NCBI GenBank assembly: GCA_035495815.1 | Contig: DATJFH010000290.1 | Location: 1-26,446, forward strand | Length of the DNA stretch: 26,446 bases | Direction: 5' to 3' | Source of the DNA: DATJFH01 sp035495815 | GTDB taxonomy: Bacteria > Acidobacteriota > Terriglobia > Bryobacterales > Bryobacteraceae | Shown here: one piece after another, positions 7,894 to 15,758 of the stretch | How the letters are laid out: each line of letters begins with the position of its first letter | How positions within the stretch are numbered: the stretch's first letter is position 1 | The notes under the pieces: generated by a model | What the model was told of the DNA's origin: nothing | Seen by the model: the letters and a program-made list of their open reading frames with translations, nothing else | Database searches by the model: none | Position numbers and translations under genes: made by a program

Positions 7894-9149
7894 CGCGTCT
7901 TCCCAAAATAGCGGTTCGGCAGCAGCCAGTAAACCAGCCCGGCCGAGAGCGGATGCATCAGACCCGCCATCAGGAATACCGGCGCATAAGAAAAATTTTG
8001 CACGAGCCAACCCGTGCCGAGGTTGGCCAGCACACCCCCCACGGCGCCCCCCATGCCGGAGAAGCCGGACGCCGTGCCCATCTCCTGCCCCGGGAACAGG
8101 TCGGTGGGCAGCGCCTGCAGGTTCGACACCCAGAATCCGTGTCCGAATGTGGCAAAGCAGGTCGCCGCGATCGCCATCCAGGCTTCCGGAGCGTGGGGCG
8201 CCAGTATCGCAACCGGCAGGAACGCGGCCCCCGCCAGCATCACGAACTTTCGTGCCGTGGGCAGCGCCCAGCCGCGACGCATGAGCCAACCCGAGAGCCA
8301 TCCGCCCAGGACATAGGCGACGCCGCCGAAGACGAACGGTACCCAGGCGTACTTACCCACCATCGCCAGGTCGAAATGCCGCTCTTTACGCAGGTATTCC
8401 GGCAACCAGAAGATGATGAAGTAGATCACCGGATCGGTGAAGAACCGTGCAATGATGAGCGTGTAGCATTCGCGCATTCCCATCACCTTGCGCCAATCCA
8501 CGCTCGCGGCCGAGGCGGTTTCTTGCGGCGGCCGGACCCAATCCTTGATTTGAAGATATTCGTCGCGGCTCAGGAATCGATTCGTGTGCGGCGGACTGTA
8601 CAGGATCAGCCACAGGACCACCCAGACCAGTCCTGCCGCGCCGGTCGCCACAAACGCGAATCGCCATCCGTAAGCAAGGGTGAGGAACGCCACTCCCGGT
8701 GGGGCCAGCGCCGATCCGATCGAGGAGCCGGCGTTGAAAATGCCGATCACCAGCGCCCGCTGTCCCGCCGGAAACCATTCCGCGGTCGCCTTGGCTGCCG
8801 CCGGCCAGTTGCCTGGTTGTCCCAGGCCGAGCATGAAGCGGGCCCCCATCAGCGACCATTTCCCCTGCGCCAGTCCGTGCAGCATGGCCGCCAGCGACCA
8901 CACAAAGGCGAACAACGCGAACCCGGCGCGCGTGCCCAGCCTGTCTACCACGTAGCCCGAGCCCGCGTACATGATCGCGTACGCCACCATGAACGCCACC
9001 AGCACATGGGAATAATCCTGCTCGGTCATGGCGAACTGCCGGCGCAGGTCGGAGGAGATCACGGAGAGCGCCAGCCGGTCGGCGTAATTGATCGCCGTGG
9101 CCACCAGCATCAGCAAGGCAATGATCCAGCGGAGGTGGGGAATCTTCAT
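7890..9149 (-). CDS. MFS transporter, anion:cation symporter (hexuronate-like) family
   Basis: A 419-residue, 12-segment inner-membrane transporter. Marks of the ACS family (ExuT, galactonate and related carriers) are INYADRLALSV in helix 1, the motif A-like GYVVDRLGTRAGF at 65-77, and LGQPGNWPAAAKATAEWFP at 109-127, close to the GEAGNWPAA motif of hexuronate carriers. The likely substrate is a sugar acid or another organic anion taken up with a cation. This is by family only. Start and stop overlap both neighbours by the sequence ATGA: its ATG overlaps the stop of the upstream membrane protein gene (9149-9146), and its stop overlaps the DUF3179 start (7893-7890). The three genes form one translationally coupled operon. 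Confidence 0.9.
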   Translation of the reverse strand: MKIPHLRWIIALLMLVATAINYADRLALSVISSDLRRQFAMTEQDYSHVLVAFMVAYAIMYAGSGYVVDRLGTRAGFALFAFVWSLAAMLHGLAQGKWSLMGARFMLGLGQPGNWPAAAKATAEWFPAGQRALVIGIFNAGSSIGSALAPPGVAFLTLAYGWRFAFVATGAAGLVWVVLWLILYSPPHTNRFLSRDEYLQIKDWVRPPQETASAASVDWRKVMGMRECYTLIIARFFTDPVIYFIIFWLPEYLRKERHFDLAMVGKYAWVPFVFGGVAYVLGGWLSGWLMRRGWALPTARKFVMLAGAAFLPVAILAPHAPEAWMAIAATCFATFGHGFWVSNLQALPTDLFPGQEMGTASGFSGMGGAVGGVLANLGTGWLVQNFSYAPVFLMAGLMHPLSAGLVYWLLPNRYFGKTR

Positions 9150-10822
9150 CGGAATCCGAAGGCTACCACGGCCAGACCGAGCCGTCTCGGATCGCCGTTT
9201 GCGGGCCTGTACTCGGGCGTGACGGCGAGATCTACCGCGGCTGTTCCCGGGACTTCGCGTCGAACGGGCCAGCGCAGCGTCTGCAAGCCGCTCTGCGTGA
9301 CCTGACGCGAGCCGATGTCGATTCCGTTAAGCCGCAGGGCAACCCGCGCCGGCCCGGTCTCCTGCAGTTGACGGGGCGGGACGTTCACAACAAGCTCGAA
9401 TGCGGCCGTCTCCCTCGGCCAGGCTAAACGCGCGGCGGCCTGCGGACCGGTCCACCGGAAGCCGTTCTCCGGCTCGTACCATCCTTCACCCAACTGCCAG
9501 GGAGGCGCGGGTCTTCCCACGGCGAGATAGGGTAAAGGGCTCTTACTCGAGAACACCCTCAACCGCCGCTCACCGGGATCCCACTCGAGCAGCGCGACGT
9601 CATCCATTTTTAACGCCGCGGCTGCTTCCCTGTCGCCAACGTGGTACAGCGCGGGATTCGGGTAGCCGTAGAGCAGGCGGAGGACCCCTTCCGTTCCCCA
9701 GGAATGATAACCGGCGGGTAGACCCTCGAACACGAACGTGCGGGTCGTCGGAGACACACGCGCGTAGTCCGCCAGAGCCGAGACATAGGCGCGCGCCTCA
9801 TCGTCAGCCGCCAGGGTAGCCCTCCGGTTCTTCTTCAGCTGCGCCATATTGAGCGGGATCCATAGCACGCACAGGCAGGCCATCACGGCCGTGAGACGCG
9901 GCATAGCGGCGGCCGCCGCGGCCATCACGGCGAGTCCCGACAGAGGCAGATAGCAGTAGGCGGCGAACAGGCGTCCCGGCAGGAACAGCAGCGGCGCGAA
10001 AAACAGGCAGAGCATGGCCGCCCCGAACCAGACGCGCCGGTCGCGCGAGAGGAACGGCAGCGGGATCAGCGCCAGTCCGGCGTAGTGCCCGAGCAGCAGG
10101 CTCGAGGAGTAATAGCTCACCGTGGCCCGAAGCGCCGCCGGCGTGAAGCGGAAGGTGTAGTCGTTGTCGATGTTCTGGTTGAACAACATGCTCTGCACGC
10201 CGAATGAAAGCGAGGCGGCAAAGAACGGAATCAGCGGCGTCCAGCGCCTCGGCTTGGCCAGCCAGAATTCGTAGCAGGCCAGCGCGACGGGAAGCATGAC
10301 CGCCAGTTCTTTCGATTTGTAAGCCAGCCAGAACGCGCAGAAGCTGAGGATGTAGCGGCGGCCGGTATACAACAGGAGGCTCGCCAGGCAGAAGGTGGCG
10401 CACAGCAGATCGAAAACGTACATCGGCTTCCAGTAGATGTCGAACGCTGCCATGTGGAAGGCGAAGAACAGCGCTCCCATTGACGACGCCAGCGGCGGCA
10501 GTACCAGGCGGCGAGCCAGCATCCACACCATCCAGACATTGAGGATGTGGAACAGGTGAAGGAGCGGCAGGTACCTGGGGAAATCGAGCCCATGGAGCAG
10601 GCTCATCTCCCGGAAATAGAAATGCCCCACCGGCCGGAAGTTATTGGGAAAAAATCTGGGGGAGAGGACGGCCTTGCCAAATTCCACGGACGGGATGTCA
10701 CGGGTCCAGCTCAGATTGTTGAGCTCGTCGTCCTGAAAGTAGCCCTTGTACGCGCCGCGGTTGGCAAGGAGAAACAGGATCGCCATGCCCAGCAGCAAAG
10801 CGGCTCCGGCGGGCTTATTCAA
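9146..10822 (-). CDS. Multi-pass membrane protein, GT-C glycosyltransferase-like
   Basis: A 558-residue protein. About ten hydrophobic segments fill residues 1-330, and a soluble C-terminal region of about 220 residues ends in a beta-rich, likely extracytoplasmic domain. Just after the first membrane segment is FQDDELNN (Asp31, Asp32, Glu33), where GT-C enzymes carry their catalytic acidic pair in the first outer loop. This suggests a lipid-phosphate-sugar-dependent glycosyltransferase, though overall similarity is too loose to name one. Translation probably starts at TTG (10822-10820), because AGGAG stands 9 bases upstream and no ATG lies near. It is the first gene of the operon with the MFS and DUF3179 genes, and it diverges from the small gene at 10934. 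Confidence 0.75.
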   Translation of the reverse strand: MNKPAGAALLLGMAILFLLANRGAYKGYFQDDELNNLSWTRDIPSVEFGKAVLSPRFFPNNFRPVGHFYFREMSLLHGLDFPRYLPLLHLFHILNVWMVWMLARRLVLPPLASSMGALFFAFHMAAFDIYWKPMYVFDLLCATFCLASLLLYTGRRYILSFCAFWLAYKSKELAVMLPVALACYEFWLAKPRRWTPLIPFFAASLSFGVQSMLFNQNIDNDYTFRFTPAALRATVSYYSSSLLLGHYAGLALIPLPFLSRDRRVWFGAAMLCLFFAPLLFLPGRLFAAYCYLPLSGLAVMAAAAAAMPRLTAVMACLCVLWIPLNMAQLKKNRRATLAADDEARAYVSALADYARVSPTTRTFVFEGLPAGYHSWGTEGVLRLLYGYPNPALYHVGDREAAAALKMDDVALLEWDPGERRLRVFSSKSPLPYLAVGRPAPPWQLGEGWYEPENGFRWTGPQAAARLAWPRETAAFELVVNVPPRQLQETGPARVALRLNGIDIGSRQVTQSGLQTLRWPVRREVPGTAAVDLAVTPEYRPANGDPRRLGLAVVAFGFR

Positions 10823-10866
10823 GCCGCTGTTCTCCTGTCGCCGCGTGTATGGTCATCACACCAGTA

Positions 10867-10891
10867 CACCATGCGGGAATTATCCCGGGTG
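10867..10891. promoter_or_regulatory. Imperfect palindrome between divergent genes
   Basis: The inner arms CGGGA and TCCCG flank ATTA. Outer arms CACC and GGTG extend the symmetry, with three extra bases (ATG) on the left. It lies 45 bases upstream of the TTG start at 10822 and just upstream of a -10-like TAGAAT (10907-10912) for the gene at 10934, where a -35 box would fall. It could be an operator for both divergent units. It could also be chance in GC-rich DNA, as no regulator gene is adjacent. Confidence 0.3.
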
Positions 10892-10933
10892 CCCGCGGTC
10901 CTGAGATAGAATGAAGGCGCGAAGGAGAAGGCT

Positions 10934-11071
10934 ATGCCCCAGGATCCCGAGCCCACGAAGGAACAGCCGCCCGAAGAGCCCACCGCACCTGTGAGCGAGC
11001 TGGAAGAAGATATAGGCGATTTCATCAATCGCCACGTTCTCGAGAAGGATTCGGTCTTCTTCGAAGGTTGA
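10934..11071 (+). CDS. Small acidic protein, 45 residues
   Basis: An ATG with a strong ribosome site (AAGGAG, about 6 bases upstream) opens a 45-codon frame ending in TGA. The N-terminal half is rich in Pro and Glu (PEPTKEQPPEEP) and looks disordered. The second half (VSELEEDIGDFINRHV, then LEKDSVFFEG) is a likely acidic amphipathic helix. There is no signal peptide, membrane segment or Cys. It lies 90 bases upstream of the GMC oxidoreductase in the same direction and could be co-transcribed, but it does not resemble the Tat-exported small subunits of GMC dehydrogenases. Support is the ribosome site, a -10-like TAGAAT 22 bases upstream, and plausible composition. The function is unknown. Confidence 0.6.
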   Translation: MPQDPEPTKEQPPEEPTAPVSELEEDIGDFINRHVLEKDSVFFEG

Positions 11072-11161
11072 CACAGCTCCATACGCGCGCCGCGAATTCA
11101 CCTGAGCAGCTCCCCGGGTTGCGAGTTCCACTGGTGGTAGAGTCATTAGTTGGGTTAGATC

Positions 11162-12799
11162 GTGCAGAAACAGACCGACGTTTTTGACGCCGTCGTGGTC
11201 GGGTCCGGCGCTACCGGGGGATGGGCGGCCAAGCAGTTGACCGAGGCCGGCTGGCGCGTGGCCATGCTCGAAGCGGGACGGCGCATCAGCCCCAAGGAGT
11301 TCTCCGAGCACAAGCCCAGCTACGAGATGGAGTATTTGGGAAGGTCGCCCCACGTGGCGCGGCTGCACCCTGTCCAGATCTCGACGCCCGCCTGCACGGA
11401 GTCGAACCATCATTGGTTCGTCAACGATTTCGAAAATCCCTACCGTCAGGAGAAGCCGTTCACCTGGGTGCGGATGCGTGTCGTTGGGGGACGCACGCTC
11501 AGCTGGGGCCGGCAGTCCTTCCGCTACAGCGACCTCGATTTTCGGGCCGCTTCCCACGACGGCTACGGGGACGACTGGCCGATCTCCTACGCCGATGTCG
11601 CCCCGTACTACGAAAAAGTCGAGCGCTTCATCGGGGTCAGCGGCCAGGCGGAAAACCTGCCGCAGCTTCCGGACGGTGTTTTCCAACCACCCATGGAGAT
11701 GACGTGCGGCGAACTCGCGTTCAAGAAGGCGGTCGAGCAGCGCTTCGGACGGCGCGTGACTATGGGACGAGCCGCCATCCTCACGCGGGAGCTCAACGGA
11801 CGCCCGGCCTGCCACTATTGCGGTCCCTGCAACCTCGGCTGCGTGACGTCGTCGTATTTCAGCAGCCCTCCCACCACCATCGCCGCCGCCGGGAAGACCG
11901 GCAGGCTGACGCTGGTCACCGATGCGATCGCCGCGAGGGTGTTGATGAAGGATGGCAAGGCGACAGGCGTCGAGTACGTCGATTCGGCCACGCGCGATCT
12001 CCGTCAGGCGCGGGGGAAAATCGTGATCCTCTGCGCGTCGTCGCTTGAATCGGTGCGGCTGATGCTCAACTCCGGGATCGGCAATTCGAGCGGCGTGCTG
12101 GGCCACTACATCATGGATCACATTTTCCGCGCGGGAGCCTCCGGTACCGTGCCCGGCGGAGAAGCGCTGGCCTGGCACGGTCCACCGATCCGGCCCAACA
12201 GCGTCTACATTCCTCGATTCCGAAACGTCAGCCGGAAATCGACCGACGGGTTCATCCGCGGCTATGGCTATCAGACAAAGTGCTCGCCTTCATTCGATTT
12301 CGGCGCGCCCGGCTTCGGGGCTGCTTACAAGAACGCCGTCCGCAAGGGAAAGTGGACCATGCAACTGACCATGTTCGGCGAATGCCTGGCCCGCAAGGAC
12401 AATCGCGTCGAGATCGATCCGGAACTGGTGGACAAGTGGGGCATCCCGGCGTTGAAGATGAACGTCACCTGGAGCGACAACGAGCTCAAGCTGCAGAAGG
12501 ACGGCAAGGAGCAGGCCGAGGAGATGCTGCTGGCGGCCGGCGCCACCGGAGTCAAACAGTATGGCAATCCCTCGGTTCCCGGCGCGTCCATTCACGAGAT
12601 CGGCGGCGCGCGCATGGGAGCGGACCGGCGCACCAGCGTGCTGAACCGGTACAACCAGAGCCACGACGTTCCTAACCTGTTCGTCACCGACGGAGCGGCG
12701 TTTGTCTCCAGCGCCTGCCAGAATCCGACGCTGACGATGATGGCGCTGACCGTACGGGCCTGCGATTATATCATTCACGAGTACGCGAAGAAGATGTGA
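11162..12799 (+). CDS. GMC-family FAD oxidoreductase with cysteine cluster (sugar dehydrogenase type)
   Basis: A 545-residue flavoprotein. The FAD dinucleotide fold is at the N-terminus (VVVGSGATGGWAA, 11-23; MLEAGRR, 35-41). The catalytic pair is His478 in SIHEIGGARMG and Asn521 in CQNPTLTMMALT. Cysteines 217, 220, 223 and 227 (CHYCGPCNLGC) have the 6 and 4 spacing of the 3Fe-4S ligands in bacterial FAD-dependent glucose and glucoside-3-dehydrogenase large subunits, which pass electrons to a cytochrome or a quinone. It has no signal peptide; known relatives are exported with a Tat-bearing small subunit, which is not visible here. The GTG start at 11162 is taken from the N-terminal fold; the ribosome site is weak. 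The gene converges on the TIM-barrel/DUF1080 operon, whose families act on oxidised sugars. Confidence 0.88.
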   Translation: MQKQTDVFDAVVVGSGATGGWAAKQLTEAGWRVAMLEAGRRISPKEFSEHKPSYEMEYLGRSPHVARLHPVQISTPACTESNHHWFVNDFENPYRQEKPFTWVRMRVVGGRTLSWGRQSFRYSDLDFRAASHDGYGDDWPISYADVAPYYEKVERFIGVSGQAENLPQLPDGVFQPPMEMTCGELAFKKAVEQRFGRRVTMGRAAILTRELNGRPACHYCGPCNLGCVTSSYFSSPPTTIAAAGKTGRLTLVTDAIAARVLMKDGKATGVEYVDSATRDLRQARGKIVILCASSLESVRLMLNSGIGNSSGVLGHYIMDHIFRAGASGTVPGGEALAWHGPPIRPNSVYIPRFRNVSRKSTDGFIRGYGYQTKCSPSFDFGAPGFGAAYKNAVRKGKWTMQLTMFGECLARKDNRVEIDPELVDKWGIPALKMNVTWSDNELKLQKDGKEQAEEMLLAAGATGVKQYGNPSVPGASIHEIGGARMGADRRTSVLNRYNQSHDVPNLFVTDGAAFVSSACQNPTLTMMALTVRACDYIIHEYAKKM

Positions 12800-12836
12800 T
12801 TCACGAGCGGCGCGGCCGCGCCTGAACCCCCGCCGG

Positions 12837-13676
12837 TTACGCCAGTTGCCGCTTCAGGAATTCGATGTTCTTCCGGGTCGCCTCGACGCACTGCTCCGGG
12901 CCGGAGTGCCGCGTCTCGAACACGTACCAGCCCTGATACCCGATCCGTTTCAGCGCCTTCAGCGCCGCGGCCCAGTCCACACGCCCCGGCTGCTCGAGCA
13001 GGCGGTCTTCGTTCTTGCAATGGACCTGGCAAATGCGCTCCGCCCCGAGCACATCGAGTCCGGTGATGCTCTCGCCTTTGTGCCCGTAGAACTCCAGGTT
13101 GTCCAGATCCCAGAAAACCCGCACCGCGGGGTGATTCACGGCGTCGATCAGTTTTTTGCAGTCCTCGGCGCCGAGCGAGGTTTCGAGCCCCAACGTGACG
13201 CCGGCGTTCGCCGCCACCGGGGCCATCTTTTTCAGCAGCTCGATTACCGGGCCGTGGGAAGCCGCGTCATCCATCTTCGGACAATTGTCCCGGAACCCGG
13301 CCACCAGGATCACGCTCGCGCCCAGCAGCTCCGCCGCTTCGATCGACTTCCGGTAGCATTCCTCGCCTGTTTGGGTCTTGACCAGCGATCGGCCTCCCGG
13401 CCAGATTCCGGCCAGCGAAGGCACGCGCAGCCCCCACCGGTCGGCCGCCCGTTTGTAACTCAGGGCGGTTTCCCGGTCCCAGAGGCTGTAGCCTTTCATC
13501 ACCACCTGCAGTTCGACGCCGGCCAGCCCCGGAATACGCGCCGCCAGCTCGAACACGTCCAACGTTGGCTTCCCCACCATGCTGGCCTGGCGATGGCCGA
13601 TCTTGATCGGCGGCGCGGCCGCCCCTCCCAGCGCCGCCGAAAGAGACGAGAGCAACAGAGCGCGGCGATCGAGCAT
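12837..13676 (-). CDS. Exported TIM-barrel sugar isomerase/epimerase-like protein
   Basis: A 279-residue member of the AP-endonuclease-2-like (xylose isomerase-like) TIM barrel superfamily, which contains hydroxypyruvate isomerases, sugar epimerases and 3-keto-glycoside lyases. Expected metal and substrate residues lie in GVELQVV (Glu near 55), LGLETSLG, FWDLDN, CQVHCKNED and YVFETRH. The N-terminus has a double Arg (LDRRALLLSSLSAALGGAAA), like the Tat signals common on these proteins in Acidobacteriota and Planctomycetota, so it is probably periplasmic. The ATG shares one base with the stop of the DUF1080 gene (TGATG), so translation is coupled. Pairing with DUF1080 suggests joint handling of an oxidised sugar. 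The exact reaction cannot be assigned. It is the last gene of a four-gene operon. Confidence 0.85.
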   Translation of the reverse strand: MLDRRALLLSSLSAALGGAAAPPIKIGHRQASMVGKPTLDVFELAARIPGLAGVELQVVMKGYSLWDRETALSYKRAADRWGLRVPSLAGIWPGGRSLVKTQTGEECYRKSIEAAELLGASVILVAGFRDNCPKMDDAASHGPVIELLKKMAPVAANAGVTLGLETSLGAEDCKKLIDAVNHPAVRVFWDLDNLEFYGHKGESITGLDVLGAERICQVHCKNEDRLLEQPGRVDWAAALKALKRIGYQGWYVFETRHSGPEQCVEATRKNIEFLKRQLA

Positions 13677-14317
13677 CAGGGCAGCCGTTTCACGCGCAGG
13701 TTACGGAACTCGGTGGGCTCGTTGTGGCCTAACAATCCCAGGTGGCCCCCCGTGCGCAGCAGGCCGGGATGCTTTTGGAGGATTTTGGGCTCTTTGACGA
13801 TGTCCAGGTTCGCGTCGAGAATGATCACGCCGTTGAGCTTCACCGTGATCTGCCGGCCGTTGGCGGTGATCTCCTCCTCGTTCCATTCACCTGCCGGACG
13901 CGCGAAACCGGTCCGCGCCGGAATCACGTCGTAGACCGATCCGGTGAATTGCTCGGGGCGAATACGCGACTTGTACTTTTCATGCCCGTCGTCAAGGATC
14001 TGGATCTCCATCCCGAGATAAGAGGGCCTGCCCTCGAGTGGGGCGCGAATGCCGATTCCGTTGTTGCCGCCGGCGAGGATGCGATACTCGAAACGGAAGA
14101 CGAAATTACCGAACTCCTCCTCGGTCATTAGATTTCCGCCGCCGCCCTGCGGACAGACGATCATGCCGTCCCGGGCCATGAACCCGCCGCCGCGTGCGCC
14201 TATCAGTTTCCAGCCCTGGAGTGTCTTGCCGTCGAACAGCGGCTTGAAACCGGGTTCGCCGGCGGCAAAGAGTATCGCGGGAAGGGCGGCTGCCGCGAGA
14301 AACGCTTGGAGTCGCAT
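13676..14317 (-). CDS. Secreted DUF1080 protein (second copy)
   Basis: A 213-residue secreted protein: signal peptide at 1-19 (AAALPAILFAAG), then one DUF1080 domain with FKPLFDGKTLQGWK, ARDGMIVCPQGGGG, LMTEEEFGNFVFRFEYR, NNGIGIRAP, MEIQILDD, GEWNEEEI and LGLLGHNEPTEFRNLRVK. It is closer to the classic family pattern (FDGKTLxGW, EFxDFxLxxEYR, NSGIxxR) than the copy at 3515, so the two are distinct paralogues, not a recent duplication. It lies 7 bases after the FAD oxidase gene and shares one base with the isomerase gene. The family is annotated as 3-keto-disaccharide hydrolase, and that activity would fit the sugar dehydrogenase encoded convergently. Confidence 0.92.
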   Translation of the reverse strand: MRLQAFLAAAALPAILFAAGEPGFKPLFDGKTLQGWKLIGARGGGFMARDGMIVCPQGGGGNLMTEEEFGNFVFRFEYRILAGGNNGIGIRAPLEGRPSYLGMEIQILDDGHEKYKSRIRPEQFTGSVYDVIPARTGFARPAGEWNEEEITANGRQITVKLNGVIILDANLDIVKEPKILQKHPGLLRTGGHLGLLGHNEPTEFRNLRVKRLP

Positions 14318-14324
14318 GAAGAAA

Positions 14325-15758
14325 TCAGTATACAGGGGCCGCGCCGGTGAGTGCCTGCTGCCGGATCTCCAGGCAGCCTTTGCCCGTCGGCAGCACTTTG
14401 CCAGGATTCAGCCGGTTCTCCGGATCGAACAGGACCTTGAAATTGCGGATCATCTCCAGGGAATCGGCGGGGAACAGCTGATCCATCAGCTCGTTCTTCT
14501 CCATCCCCACCCCGTGCTCTCCGGTGATCGAGCCGCCCACCGAAATGCAATAGGAGAGAATCTCCTCACCCGCGTTCTTGGCTTTTTCGAGATCGCCCGG
14601 CTTCCGGGAATCGAACAGGATGATGGGATGCATGTTCCCGTCGCCCGCATGGAAGATATTGCTGATCTTGAGGCCGTACTTCTCTCCCACTTCGCCGATC
14701 CGCTTGAGCGTCGGGGCGATCTTCGTGCGCGGCACTACGCCGTCCTGCACGTAATATGTCGGACTCACCCGGCCGACCGCGCCGAAAGCGTTCTTGCGTC
14801 CCTTCCAGAGCAGGTCGCGCTCCTCCGCCGAGCGGGCCACCCGGAACTCCCGCGCGCTGCAGGCGCCGCACACTTCCCGTATCTGCTCCACCTGCTCCTC
14901 CACCGCCTCTTGCAGCCCCTCCAGCTCGATCAGCAGCACCGCCGCGGCGTCCATCGGAAAGCCGGCGTGGGTCGCCTCCTCCACCATCCGCAGCATGACG
15001 CCGTCCAGCATCTCGACCGCCACCGGCGTGATGGCGCGCGCCGTAATCTCCGCGACCGTCCGGCCACAGTCGTCCGCCGAATCGTAGATGGCCAGGATGG
15101 TTTTTACCAGCTCCGGCTGCCGCATCAGACGCACCACCACTTTCGTGACCAGCGCCATCGTCCCTTCCGACCCGGTCATCAGCCCCGTCAGATCGTATCC
15201 AGGCAGCTCCTGCTCCTTGCCGCCCGTGAAGTAAACCGATCCGTCCGGCAACACCATTTCGATCCCCAGCACATGGTTGGTGGTCACGCCGTAAGCCAGC
15301 GTGTGCGGTCCGCCGGCGTTTTCCGAAACATTGCCCCCGATGGTACAGGCGCGCTGGCTGGAAGGATCCGGCGCGTAGAAGTAGCCTTGAGGGTGCACGG
15401 CCAGCGTCAGATCCAGGTTCACCACGCCGGGCTGCACGACGGCGCGCTCGTTCGGCAAATCGATCTCCAGAATGCGGTTCATGCGAGCAAAGCCGATCGT
15501 CACGCCCCCCGCCCGGGGAATCGCGCCGCCGCTCAGACCCGTGCCCGCGCCGCGCCCCACGATCGGGACATTATGCTTGCCCGTGATCTTGACGATCGCA
15601 ACGACGTCCTCCGTGGTGCGCGGAAAGACAACCATCTCGGGACGCGCCTTGTCGACACTGCCGTCGTATTCGTAAAGCAGCAGGTCCTCGGGACGGTCCA
15701 GATAGCCGCGCGGACCGAGCAGGGCTGCGAGTTCTTTCCTGGCTTCCGGCGGCAGCAT
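14325..15758 (-). CDS. glcD: FAD-linked oxidase, glycolate oxidase GlcD-like
   Basis: A 477-residue flavoprotein of the vanillyl-alcohol-oxidase fold. The FAD-binding PP-loop is VPIVGRGAGTGLSGGA, followed by ITIGFARMN-type sequence and SENAGGPHTLAYG. The FAD-oxidase C-terminal domain contains YPVAVEMLDG-like, FHAGDGNMHP and SITGEHGVGMEKNELM, all diagnostic of GlcD and D-lactate dehydrogenases. It oxidises a 2-hydroxy acid (glycolate, D-lactate or a sugar-derived hydroxy acid). The GlcE and GlcF partners are absent from the window, so it either works alone or uses partners elsewhere. The ATG shares one base with the stop of the thioredoxin-like gene (TGATG), and DUF1080 follows after 7 bases. 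Placement with sugar-oxidation genes suggests a related substrate, but this is not shown. Confidence 0.92.
   Translation of the reverse strand: MLPPEARKELAALLGPRGYLDRPEDLLLYEYDGSVDKARPEMVVFPRTTEDVVAIVKITGKHNVPIVGRGAGTGLSGGAIPRAGGVTIGFARMNRILEIDLPNERAVVQPGVVNLDLTLAVHPQGYFYAPDPSSQRACTIGGNVSENAGGPHTLAYGVTTNHVLGIEMVLPDGSVYFTGGKEQELPGYDLTGLMTGSEGTMALVTKVVVRLMRQPELVKTILAIYDSADDCGRTVAEITARAITPVAVEMLDGVMLRMVEEATHAGFPMDAAAVLLIELEGLQEAVEEQVEQIREVCGACSAREFRVARSAEERDLLWKGRKNAFGAVGRVSPTYYVQDGVVPRTKIAPTLKRIGEVGEKYGLKISNIFHAGDGNMHPIILFDSRKPGDLEKAKNAGEEILSYCISVGGSITGEHGVGMEKNELMDQLFPADSLEMIRNFKVLFDPENRLNPGKVLPTGKGCLEIRQQALTGAAPVY

Noticed and set aside
7447..8301. A 284-codon minus-strand gene ending at 7447, separate from a gene starting at 7425
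   Set aside because: The first part (before 7893) is MFS coding DNA in a wrong frame. The real start is the ATG at 7893, and homology continues in frame through the TGA, so the two pieces are one gene.
7872..9305. Open frame of 477 codons on the plus strand opposite the MFS gene
   Set aside because: Low-complexity His/Arg/Gln composition, typical of a GC-rich shadow; the MFS protein on the minus strand has clear family motifs.
10880..12178. Open frame of 432 codons on the minus strand opposite the GMC oxidoreductase
   Set aside because: Antisense shadow; the GMC gene has complete FAD and catalytic motifs.
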